Source: Perkinsus marinus ATCC 50983 (Eukaryota > Perkinsozoa > Perkinsida > Perkinsidae). Taken from it: 64,000 nucleotides of DNA. The first letter of the stretch is position 1. Each line of letters starts with the position of its first letter. The notes under the pieces are model-generated. The model was given only the letters and a program-made list of their open reading frames with translations, ran no database searches and had not been told where the DNA came from. Positions 20,823 to 30,200 of this stretch are shown here, one piece after another. The position numbers and the translations under genes were made by a program. The stretch is from assembly GCF_000006405.1 (NCBI RefSeq), contig NW_003209596.1, forward strand, positions 253,755-317,754. The letters run 5' to 3'.

Positions 20823-21588
20823 TATCGTCATCAAGAATCGACCCAACAACCCTCTACGTATCAACTCTAAACCGGAACCTACTCAAAACGAGTAACTCAG
20901 TAGGAACATCGGTATATTCACGCCGTGTCACATGCCGTTCCGAATTACCTATGTTCTGTATTTGAATAGCAGATGTAGAGTCCGTTGACCATATCAGAGA
21001 CATTCTAGGGTGGTGTGTGCCTGCCGAAGTTCGGCAAATTTTCACTTCCTACGCCATCAGCACTGTGGCGTTGGTGTTGCTCTGTAGTTCTTTGGTGGTT
21101 TCTGACTTTGTTTGATCACGGGTATCTGGTAGCGTTGAGCAGTGAGATTCACGGAACTTCCGTGCAGTTTCTCCGGGGGACCCCTGAAACGGGGGAGTGC
21201 AATGTGCAGCGTGAATTGCAACTCCAATGAGTTCTCGTAGAGCACTCACGCGTACTTGATGGACCTCGCTTCTTTTGGTTTCAACCCATAGATATATTGT
21301 CTCGGATAAGATTTTCAAAGACGCTCGGAACTTACGTGATGCTGAGAAGAACGCCTCGTCCCTCAGCATTTTCACTGAATATAGTGAGGAGTTCATTTTT
21401 TTCCTCAGATCCTTTGAAGATGCGCGGGTAAATTACAAAATCCAAGCAAGAATGATGAAATCCAAGGAGGCTTGTCGTTCGCTCTCAGCAGTTCGGGTTT
21501 CTGGTTGCCTTGTCGGGTTTCGGGTGGGGTTTCAATTTTACCCTTTGACTTGTCTCCCTTGGATTTTGTATATCACCCGAAGATGCGC
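20823..21588. other. Spacer before the LTR retrotransposon
   Basis: Open frames on both strands overlap here (for example 21275-21649 plus, running into the LTR), but neither shows recognisable domains. If the plus frame was once a gene, the retrotransposon insertion truncated it. An imperfect inverted pair around CTTGGATTTTGTA (near 21430 and 21560) is present. Confidence 0.35.
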
Positions 21589-21592
21589 GCAC

Positions 21593-22007
21593 TGTGAGGG
21601 TGGGACGGTTGATGAGACGTCAGTAGTGATAGCTATGTTGGACGCATGATGGTTCCTGTGCTGTAGAGAAGAAGCAGAGGATGATCTAGGCCTTAATCGA
21701 GGAATCCTAGATGCTCTTAGCGATACTATAGGCTCACCAGACTCTTGATAGACACTGCGTGTGATAACCATCCCAGACTCAGCGCGACAAGACTAACTTA
21801 GATTCAATTAGTTACAGATATACTCAGAGCGCTGACTAGCGTTACAGCAATAATAGCCGTAATAAGACTCTAATACTCAGTCAATACTTCAAGATCGCTC
21901 CAACGAGCGGTTACAGAAATCCAATCGTTTCAGATACTTATTACTCCACAGATATTCGGGCGTGCGCGATACGACTTGCGCCGATCTTTCCCGATCGTGT
22001 CGTCACA
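21593..22007 (-). repeat. 3' LTR
   Basis: This is a 415-bp repeat with inverted ends TGTGA...TCACA. By eye it is identical to the copy at 32348-32762. In element orientation it is preceded by CGCTGGCGCCCAC rather than by a purine-rich tract. Confidence 0.92.
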
Positions 22008-22240
22008 GTGGGCGCCAGCGATAATCAAATAGATAATCCTCAAAATTGACTGCAAAAGAAGATATAGTAATTAGACGATGATAGCTATCTTTGACGACAA
22101 TGAAATACTAGGACTTAATCAGATAAAGATAATAATGATCATCATCTCATCATCTACGTCTGCCCTTGATGATCTTCATACACGATATAGTTGATACGAC
22201 ATAGATACTCAATACGATGCCGTGGAAAATAGATAGGTAG

Positions 22241-23170
22241 TTACTCCTCCAGATCACTGTCGGCCTCCAAGGCAGCGATGTTGTAACCAACGATATCCTC
22301 GACTCTCTGATAGGCTTGCATACCCTTGATAAGGCGATCTATGGTGATGAGGTCGTTAGACGATACAATAAGATGGCCGATATGGCCCACATTCTTCAAG
22401 ATGAGATCCCTTGAGATAGGTCCAGATTTACCAAGAATAGATCTAACATCGACCTCTTCCTGTAGATTGGTATCAGATATGATACAGTTATACAAGATCA
22501 TTTTAGATATATAGTTGATCTTAATGGTACCCTCATATATATCTCTTGGGATGGCGATACAACCGGCCGTAGTAGATCTTGATGACTGTAGATCAAACCC
22601 TACCATAGGTGTTAGGCCAACGGCAATGTGGTGATCACCATCGAATAGATAGTTGTCACTGGCGATACCCATGGCTACCACAGATATATAACGGGCGAAG
22701 ATACCCAAGTTGAGGATCCTTGGGATGTTGATCAGATTTAACTCCTCCAAGAGATCCATGTTGATAGGCTCATCCTTAGATAAGATGGTGTGAGTCTCCC
22801 CATGTAAGATATACCATCTCAACACCGGCGATAGTGAAGCCCAGATGTAAGGAGATACTGAACCTGGCTTTGATATATTCAAGGCAGAGATCTCCTTCTC
22901 AAATTCGGTGTAGATAGAGTCGTCGATGTCGACAACACGATTTGGGTAGAAGGGCTTGATAACTGAGATGTGCTCGTCGATAAGGGGGCACCAGTGATAG
23001 CTTCCTTCTGTCGCTAGCGACTTGAACTTGATGATGACTTCAGGAGATATAGAAGGATGGTCTACAACAGGGAGATACGGTTTACCATGGATGAGCTTAT
23101 TGTGATCCTCAGTACCAACTTGAGATCCCCAGACAAGATAGCGATAACCATCCAAACCATCTTGACTCAA
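22241..23170 (-). CDS. Extra retrotransposon ORF downstream of integrase
   Basis: About 309 residues of open frame follow the integrase frame in the same direction. There is no ATG at its start: the frame opens at a TTG. An upstream 37-codon frame beginning MASSSPKSIINDKSV (ATG at 23279) ends just there in another phase, suggesting a one-base shift or a frameshift site. The product (GYRYLVWGSQVGTEDHNKLI...) is soluble-looking, with no signal peptide or membrane segment, so it is unlike an envelope protein. It ends acidic (EADSDLEE). I recognise no family. A capsid-like, nucleocapsid-accessory or silencing-suppressor role would be guesswork. Confidence 0.6.
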   Translation of the reverse strand: MSQDGLDGYRYLVWGSQVGTEDHNKLIHGKPYLPVVDHPSISPEVIIKFKSLATEGSYHWCPLIDEHISVIKPFYPNRVVDIDDSIYTEFEKEISALNISKPGSVSPYIWASLSPVLRWYILHGETHTILSKDEPINMDLLEELNLINIPRILNLGIFARYISVVAMGIASDNYLFDGDHHIAVGLTPMVGFDLQSSRSTTAGCIAIPRDIYEGTIKINYISKMILYNCIISDTNLQEEVDVRSILGKSGPISRDLILKNVGHIGHLIVSSNDLITIDRLIKGMQAYQRVEDIVGYNIAALEADSDLEE

Positions 23171-23603
23171 GATTCTTGAGTGAAGATAGGAGTAGCTTCT
23201 TCTTGATTACCACCGTTCTTGATAGTCGGATAGATGACAGACTTATCGTTGATGATAGACTTGGGACTGCTGGATGCCATGATAGATACGGGGATACAGA
23301 TAATACTTGAAATAAAGTCGAATGATCTATCAACTATAGATGATACAAGGCAGCACTAATACGATGAACAGCGCGTAGAATCCGGAAGGACTAAATCGAT
23401 CAGGTGATCGATGAAAACGCTCCGGGCGCAAACAAAGAGGACACAATGGTGGGGATGTAGTAATCACCAATGATAAAGATAAACCTCAGAGAATACTTAT
23501 CTATGAGATCTGCTACTTGTGAGGGCTACCATGCAGGATACACTTAACCGATAGTTGAGCAAAACCTTAATTAAATCTATCGATTAACTTAGAGCTCCAA
23601 GGG

Positions 23604-26180
23604 TTAGATCCATGGATCCCCAATCCCTAAGCTGTAATGTAGCTCCCTTATAAAGGATCGATGCTGCCGAGTTAAGACGGTAGTAGAACCACAGATGTAA
23701 ACCAGATCAGAGAAGAAGCACTTGCGTAACCTCGTTTGATCATCTCCGATCGAGCCAAGATAAACTCTCCCTTCGTCTTCGTCGGTGTAGGCTACGATAC
23801 CGACACCTCTGTTAGATGTTGAACTTGATAGGGATACCACCACACTTCCATCAGGAGGGCTCATAGATAAGATAGCACCAGTGGATAATCGATCCGATTG
23901 GGGAAGATGTCGTCTGAGGTTACTGATACCTATGGGAAGGGGTCTCGTAACCTTAATAGCAGTAGGATCATGCTGATCTCCAGTCTTCTCTTTATCTTGT
24001 TGATGGCGATTCCGAGAAGTCCTTGGCTTCGATACTCTCGAGGGATGAGCATTTTCTGGTATGAGATCGGGGGAGTCGGAAGGAGTTAACTGGTCATCTT
24101 TTTGAGCTTGATGTAGATCTTCTGGGATAGAGTGACCTTGTGGTTGTTTGCCTTGATCTTGATCTCCTTCAGATAATGATTCATCATTGGATGTCGTTGT
24201 AGTTGGACTTCTCCACGCCTTCAAAGCATCATTGATAGCGCCCTCAGTGATCAATTCTCTGACTCGCTGTAGATCTCGTGACTCATCCTTCAGAGAGTCG
24301 ATAGACCTTATAGCTCCTCGATGGTCGACGTAGATCCTTTGACCTCGTAGATGTTGATCTCGTACCAGATCTTGGAAGGCCTTGGCATGTACTACGTTCT
24401 TCAATGATACTAGTTGAAGTTCATGATCTTTAAACAACCGATCGATACCAGAGTCATAGTCGTGGTCATCGGTGATATTAGTAGGACCGGGTGATCGATG
24501 ATCAGTGGAAGAGCATGGACCAGAATTGTCGATACTTGGTGAAGTAGGACCAAATGGAGGCGTTGGACTAGATGATGAAGAGTTAGACCTTTCCCAGATC
24601 TTTCTGTTAGGAAGGATCAGTTCGGGCGCCACAAGTACCGTAGCTGATGAGGTGACCTTGGCGATAGTGAAGGGTCCTTCCCATCTGGACTTCATCTTGT
24701 TATTGATAGCCCATCCAATATCGCTGTAGTTGGTGATGAAGACGATGTCGAAGGGCTTAGGATCAGGGTAAGTCATTTCCGTAGATAGGTTGATCCGGCG
24801 GCGATATGCGGCTTGCTTGTGGTACCAGAACTCGATGTACTCGGCCACGGTAGATGACACTTCTTGTTGAATCTCTTTAACGAAGGGTAGCATAGCTCTA
24901 GCGAAGCCGAATTGATCTGAGTTGATAGTGCCAGCAGCCAAGGCTCCATAGTTGATGATGTCGCTGGAAGCAGGCGGATCTCCAGGAAGTCGTTGATGAT
25001 AAGTAAGGTGTAAAGATGCAGGCGTGAATGGGATCCAGTCCTTAGCCGTACAATTGTAAGCCCTAATCGCCAGTAGATATGACTTGATGTAATCGTTCTC
25101 AGAGTTGACTTGACAGCAGATAGATCTAGACATTTGGACGAAGTCTCGATGGATTCTTTCCCAGAATGATAGATGGGGTGAGTAGGGAGGCAACACTAGA
25201 TGTCTTATACCATGGCTGATCAAATTGTTCTTAACATGGCGATTGATGAATCCTGACATATCCTTGTCAGTGATGAGCACCGATGGCGCTCCCATCTCAC
25301 ACCAGATAGAGTGGAATGCATCGGCCACGGACAGGGATGTAGCATCGTACAGAATCCTGGAGCATGTGAAGCTCGTGATGGCGTCGTGGACCAGTAAGAT
25401 ATACCTCTTACGAGTTAAGACACGAGTAGATCCTTGTTCAGCTTCGTCTCGTTGATAGGGTCCGACAATATCGGCTCCGCAAACTTGCCAGATAGACTTC
25501 GTTGCCAGGGCTTGGACAGATCTTGATACATAATTAAGTCCACGGTATGCCTTAGATCGTAGGCAGGGGATACAAGAGGCGATGGTGTTCTTAACAATGA
25601 TGGGCAGTCGTTTACCGTTGTACCGACGTTGTAGTTGACCGGTAATCTTACGATGGGCTCTATGTAGATAGACATAATGGAATATGATAGTTAATAGGAC
25701 CATTAGGATATTAGCATAGTTAGATCCACCAAGAAAGATAACACCGTGGGGATCCTCATGTACACGCTTCCAATCAGCTTCTTGTGGACATCGACGTATG
25801 ATTTTATTAGCATCTAGCTCGCAGATAGTTGCCAATCTAGTGATATGGGTATATCTGCTACCGGCATCACTGAGATTGAGTTTACCTTCCAAATATAGCT
25901 TCAAGAGACGTAGATCATCGTCTAGTAGTTGACATCTTCTAGCACAGATCTCGACGGCCTCGGTGAACTCGATAGTATCCACTGGTGGATCCTCATCAGG
26001 AGTGTACCGATGTTTCGCATAGTCCCAGATACATTGTAGTTCTGCTCGTTGTTCAACATCTTCGATGGTAGATAAGTCAGGTAGGGGAATACCATCGGGG
26101 TTAACGGTGATAGCAGTAGCAACAAAGTCGGCCAGGGGTGGATCCGAGATCACAAGAGGATCATCTGACGGATCTTCCAC
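23604..26180 (-). CDS. Retrotransposon integrase with long C-terminal tail
   Basis: The 858-codon frame contains an H2C2 zinc-binding region (HRAHRK...SCIPC, about residues 165-205) and a DDE integrase core: Asp in CGADIVGPY, Asp in VLITDKDMSGF, and Glu in SFWERIHRD. An SH3-like DNA-binding segment follows around MKSRWEGPFTIAKV. The last 300 residues are Ser/Gln/Asp-rich and unusual in length. The true coding start lies upstream: the connection region with PSELNPADPLSR is readable in this frame down from about 26440, so the preceding RNase H frame must shift into it. Acts in cDNA insertion. Confidence 0.88.
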   Translation of the reverse strand: MEDPSDDPLVISDPPLADFVATAITVNPDGIPLPDLSTIEDVEQRAELQCIWDYAKHRYTPDEDPPVDTIEFTEAVEICARRCQLLDDDLRLLKLYLEGKLNLSDAGSRYTHITRLATICELDANKIIRRCPQEADWKRVHEDPHGVIFLGGSNYANILMVLLTIIFHYVYLHRAHRKITGQLQRRYNGKRLPIIVKNTIASCIPCLRSKAYRGLNYVSRSVQALATKSIWQVCGADIVGPYQRDEAEQGSTRVLTRKRYILLVHDAITSFTCSRILYDATSLSVADAFHSIWCEMGAPSVLITDKDMSGFINRHVKNNLISHGIRHLVLPPYSPHLSFWERIHRDFVQMSRSICCQVNSENDYIKSYLLAIRAYNCTAKDWIPFTPASLHLTYHQRLPGDPPASSDIINYGALAAGTINSDQFGFARAMLPFVKEIQQEVSSTVAEYIEFWYHKQAAYRRRINLSTEMTYPDPKPFDIVFITNYSDIGWAINNKMKSRWEGPFTIAKVTSSATVLVAPELILPNRKIWERSNSSSSSPTPPFGPTSPSIDNSGPCSSTDHRSPGPTNITDDHDYDSGIDRLFKDHELQLVSLKNVVHAKAFQDLVRDQHLRGQRIYVDHRGAIRSIDSLKDESRDLQRVRELITEGAINDALKAWRSPTTTTSNDESLSEGDQDQGKQPQGHSIPEDLHQAQKDDQLTPSDSPDLIPENAHPSRVSKPRTSRNRHQQDKEKTGDQHDPTAIKVTRPLPIGISNLRRHLPQSDRLSTGAILSMSPPDGSVVVSLSSSTSNRGVGIVAYTDEDEGRVYLGSIGDDQTRLRKCFFSDLVYICGSTTVLTRQHRSFIRELHYSLGIGDPWI

Positions 26181-26401
26181 GGAATCTAGATAGTCATAGA
26201 GAACTGTTGCAACCTTGACAGCATTCTTGATCTTATCGTCATAACAGTAGATGCCGACTTTAGCTCTTGATAGAGGATCCGCCGGGTTGAGCTCGGAGGG
26301 GACATGATAAACTACCGCATCGAGATCGGCACAGAGTTGGCGGATTTCCGAGAGTCTCCGACGCTCAGGTGAAGGTAGACGTTTATCATTAGAAGGTCTT
26401 C

Positions 26402-27286
26402 TTAGACGATATACATTGATCTCGGAGTCAGTGATGATATAGAGCCTCTTACAGGTGGATTAGGCCTGAGAGGATGTAGGGGTTGTTGTGATTTATTTAG
26501 ATTGGTCTTGATGGGGAGATAGATCGAGAAGTTCTTAATCCATTTTAAGCCTCTCCATAGCGCGTCCAATTCCTTGCGGGGGATGCTCCAATTCTTCTGA
26601 GATTTAGGGAATAGACCAGCACGACTCATCAAGCGATCGTTTGGTGATGATAGACATCTTAGATCGATACCCCATGCAATCAATGATGCATCGACTGATA
26701 ATACCACCGGGTGGTTGTTGATATCGACAAATCTTGGGACTCCATATTTGGCGTCGTTGCAGAGATTGATAGAGGCGTTCACCCAATCAGATACTTGTTG
26801 TCGATGATCGTCAGTGATTTTAGCATCCCAATCTGTTGTAGCTTCAGTGATCTTCCGCCAGATAAGTCGACCAACCATTGTGTGCTCTAGAACAAGCCCG
26901 AGAGGATCATATAGAGATAGGAGATAGGAACTAGCCTTCCTTTTAGTGATACAGTCTTCTTCAGATAGTCGATCTGCTTCGTAAACAGCATGTAGAAGAT
27001 CAGAGGATCGACGAAATAGATAGCCAAGTAATTTCTTCAGTGCCTCGGGCTGATCTTGATGTTGTTCATCGACCCATGATGTGAAGTTCTTGTTGGGATC
27101 GAATAGTTTATGATGTCCCTCGTAGATGTGTGCAGCAAAGCTGTAGCAGTCGATAGTGTGTGATCTAGATAAACCACCGATGTAGACGTCGTCAACGAAC
27201 CAGACCATCGATATCACGATAGGGACTTGTGGTCCGAATCGGATCCAGTCGACATTGTCGTTAGTGGGGCATAAGAGAACATTCAT
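26402..27286 (-). CDS. Reverse transcriptase catalytic half and RNase H (frame-shifted part)
   Basis: This 294-residue frame continues the polymerase domain from the preceding frame after a -1-type shift near 27286. It carries the catalytic box WFVDDVYIGG. The BEL/Pao-typical stretch SLYDPLGLV...MVGRLIWRKI follows, then the start of RNase H (VVLSVDASLIAWGI). It leaves frame before the later RNase H motif YIITDSEIN, which is read in the integrase frame. The shifts may be programmed, mutational or sequencing errors. Confidence 0.85.
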   Translation of the reverse strand: MNVLLCPTNDNVDWIRFGPQVPIVISMVWFVDDVYIGGLSRSHTIDCYSFAAHIYEGHHKLFDPNKNFTSWVDEQHQDQPEALKKLLGYLFRRSSDLLHAVYEADRLSEEDCITKRKASSYLLSLYDPLGLVLEHTMVGRLIWRKITEATTDWDAKITDDHRQQVSDWVNASINLCNDAKYGVPRFVDINNHPVVLSVDASLIAWGIDLRCLSSPNDRLMSRAGLFPKSQKNWSIPRKELDALWRGLKWIKNFSIYLPIKTNLNKSQQPLHPLRPNPPVRGSISSLTPRSMYIV

Positions 27287-30200
27287 CAGATCTTCTGTGG
27301 GTAGATTCCAACCAGGAACTGTCGATGTAGGCGGCTTGATGGTTCTCTAGCTTTAGCGATTGAAATAACTTGATAGATCTCATCAGACATGTCGTTGAGA
27401 TCAGTCTCCAACATAGCTGGCGCACAAGTAGACCCAAAGCTGACTCGATTCCACAACAGAGTGAAGTTGCCGATGCAAGTATATCCGATAAACGGAATAT
27501 CGCTTGGATCCGCGAACATTTCACAAAATGCTTTGGATATATCAGCTGATATCATATACTCCATTGATCTTACCGATAGTAAAGTACCAACTAGATTATG
27601 TTGAGTTGATCCTCCTCGATTCGAGAATCGATTTAGAACTCGATAATCTAGTACAATCCTACACGGAGTAGTGCAGTGATCCTTACGAAACACCATATGG
27701 CTCGGCGTATAGTGGATAGGCTTAGGTACGATAGATCCTGCCATAGATGTACCTTCATGTAGAACACGCCAGATAGCTTGACAACGTTCAGATGATGGTG
27801 GGATTGTATAGTGGCCGATAGAGTTGTCTTGGACAATACCACAGTACTTCCGGTCGATGAAGGTCTTCAGGGATTGGTGAAATAGATCCTTTTCCTCGGG
27901 TGATAGTCGTTGGACTGAAGCCGCTCCTCGGCGCGCCGCGATCCTAAAGTTGTGATCGGGCCTGTCTGATGATAACCATGGTACCGATAGTTGGCAACGT
28001 CCTAACGGAGCGCTGAAGTCGGGTATCCATTGTCGTTTGATGACTTCCCATGGCGGGAGATCGTCGGTAGGATCAGATTGTAGTTGTAGGTCAGGATGTA
28101 GTGGAACGTCTTCCATATCAGTAGCACCATAAGGATCGTTGGTGATCACGTCCGGGATTGAGTTCATGATACGGGGAACGGCATTGTTGTTGGTAACCTT
28201 CCCATTCCAGATACCACCATGAAGGAGATCGAGATGGGTTGTGACGTCGTTAGAGGCCATGATCGTAGAACATGATGAAGTTGGTAGGTCATCATTCACC
28301 ACCCTGACGACGTGAGAGGTTGGTTGATGAGTAATAGATACGTCACCAAAACCTTTGATCTCAGCAGGTTGTCGTTGCTTGGCTGATCTAGAGATAGTCT
28401 TATAGATCTGCCTATGGAACGATGAAGTAAGATCTTCGATCCCAGTGAAGACCACGGAGCCACTAACCGTGAAGACAATAGCACACTGTAGTTGTTGTAA
28501 GGCCGGACATCCAAGGATAACTGGGCTAGATAGTGAATTGTCTGTGACGGCGAACCTTTCTGTGATCTTGATGTGCCTGGTCTCGATAGGTATAGAGACA
28601 TGGCCGATGACCTTGATGCTGGTGGTGTTAGCAACCTTCACATTAGAATTTGTGGTGGATGAGAAGATAGGACAGTCACCACCGAAGATTTTCTCCAAGG
28701 CTCCGATAGCGATTAAAGAGATATCGGCTCCAGTATCAAACAGAACAGGCCGGGTCTCAGGACCGATCTTGATCACGCCAACAACGACATCGCAACGAGT
28801 AGATGAAGTTGAAGATGAGCAGATATTCGAGGTAGATGTTACCTTAGGATCACCAAAGACCTTATCCGAGCTGTTGGCCTTCATAGTCTTGAGTTGATTG
28901 GGAACCGACTCCGATACCGTTAGAATCGATGATTCAGGATAGTGATGCGATACAATCATGTTAGTTTGGGCGTCGTTGTAGATGTCGTACTCATTATTTG
29001 CATCACTTGAATCATCGTTATTCTCGTTGGGATCTACACCAGAGATCTTGACTTCGGGAGTAGGTGGTGTTGGGAGCTGTTGAAGATTACCGTCGGTCGT
29101 AGATGAGGTTGTAGCCTGGATACTTGATGGACCGGGAGATTTCCCTTTTCCTTTACCAATGCCCTTGCCTTTACCTTTACCACCTTTACTCCTCATTGAT
29201 ACCGTAGGAGATGGTAGCGGATCAGGGCATACATAAGCTAGATGACCTTCTCGACCGCAGCGATGACACGTAGCAGTTGTAGAGACGTTGCATTTGTCGA
29301 TGGTATGGGTAGGGTTGCCGCACCGGATACATCTCTCGTCCTTCTTACCGATATCATTAGTACAATTCCTAGCAGGATGACCATCCTGTAGGCACCTATA
29401 ACACGTGATGGATTGTTGATCACGAACCACCGCATAGACATAGTAGACATCGTCATCAGTTGATGATCCGGAAGGAATAGGGGATCCATCATGATAGTCG
29501 TCAGAGTGGTCGTTGTTGACGATGTTGCTCACCGTAGCTTGACGTCGTTGATCAGGATGTCGTCCACCATACAACCGGAGAGTAGCGGGATCAGCTTCCT
29601 TCTTAGATAAGCGCCCTTGTCTCCTTCGATCATACTTGATCAGCTGCCGTTTGAAGCGGGGATAGTCTATACGGTGATCATCGACGTCACGATCCATCTT
29701 ATCTCTAAGACGGTCGTTTAATAATCCATCATACAGACGTCGCTTGATGATGTCATCCAAGATACTGACACCTAGTAGACATAGTTGATTAGCATAACCA
29801 TCCAATCTTGAGATAAACTGATTGACCGTCTCCTTAGGTTCTTGTTGTAGATGATTGAAGTCGTTCTGGAGTTTCAGTAGGACTTCTTGGTCACTGTAGA
29901 ACTCATTGATCTTGTTGATTAGTAGATCCCAATGACGATCATAGTCCTTGTGACATAGTGCAGGATCAGTTTCGTCACGTACAAGATCGTCCCAGACGGT
30001 GTTGATGGTATTGAGACGGGCAAAGGTATAACGAACAAGATTCCTTTGGCCAACCGTCCGTTTAAAGATCTCTTGGATCCAAGCTGCACCAGAGCGTCGA
30101 TCATCAGCACCTTGATAGTGGTTCTTGATAGCGAGACCTTTTGCCGTATTGGTAGCGATTTGGAGATCCTTATCAGAGATCTTGTGTCGGCATTTGGTAT

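Noticed and set aside
22008-22026. TGGGCGCCAGCG after the left LTR as a primer-binding site
   Set aside because: All element frames read leftward, so the left LTR is the 3' LTR; a primer site should lie beside the right LTR.
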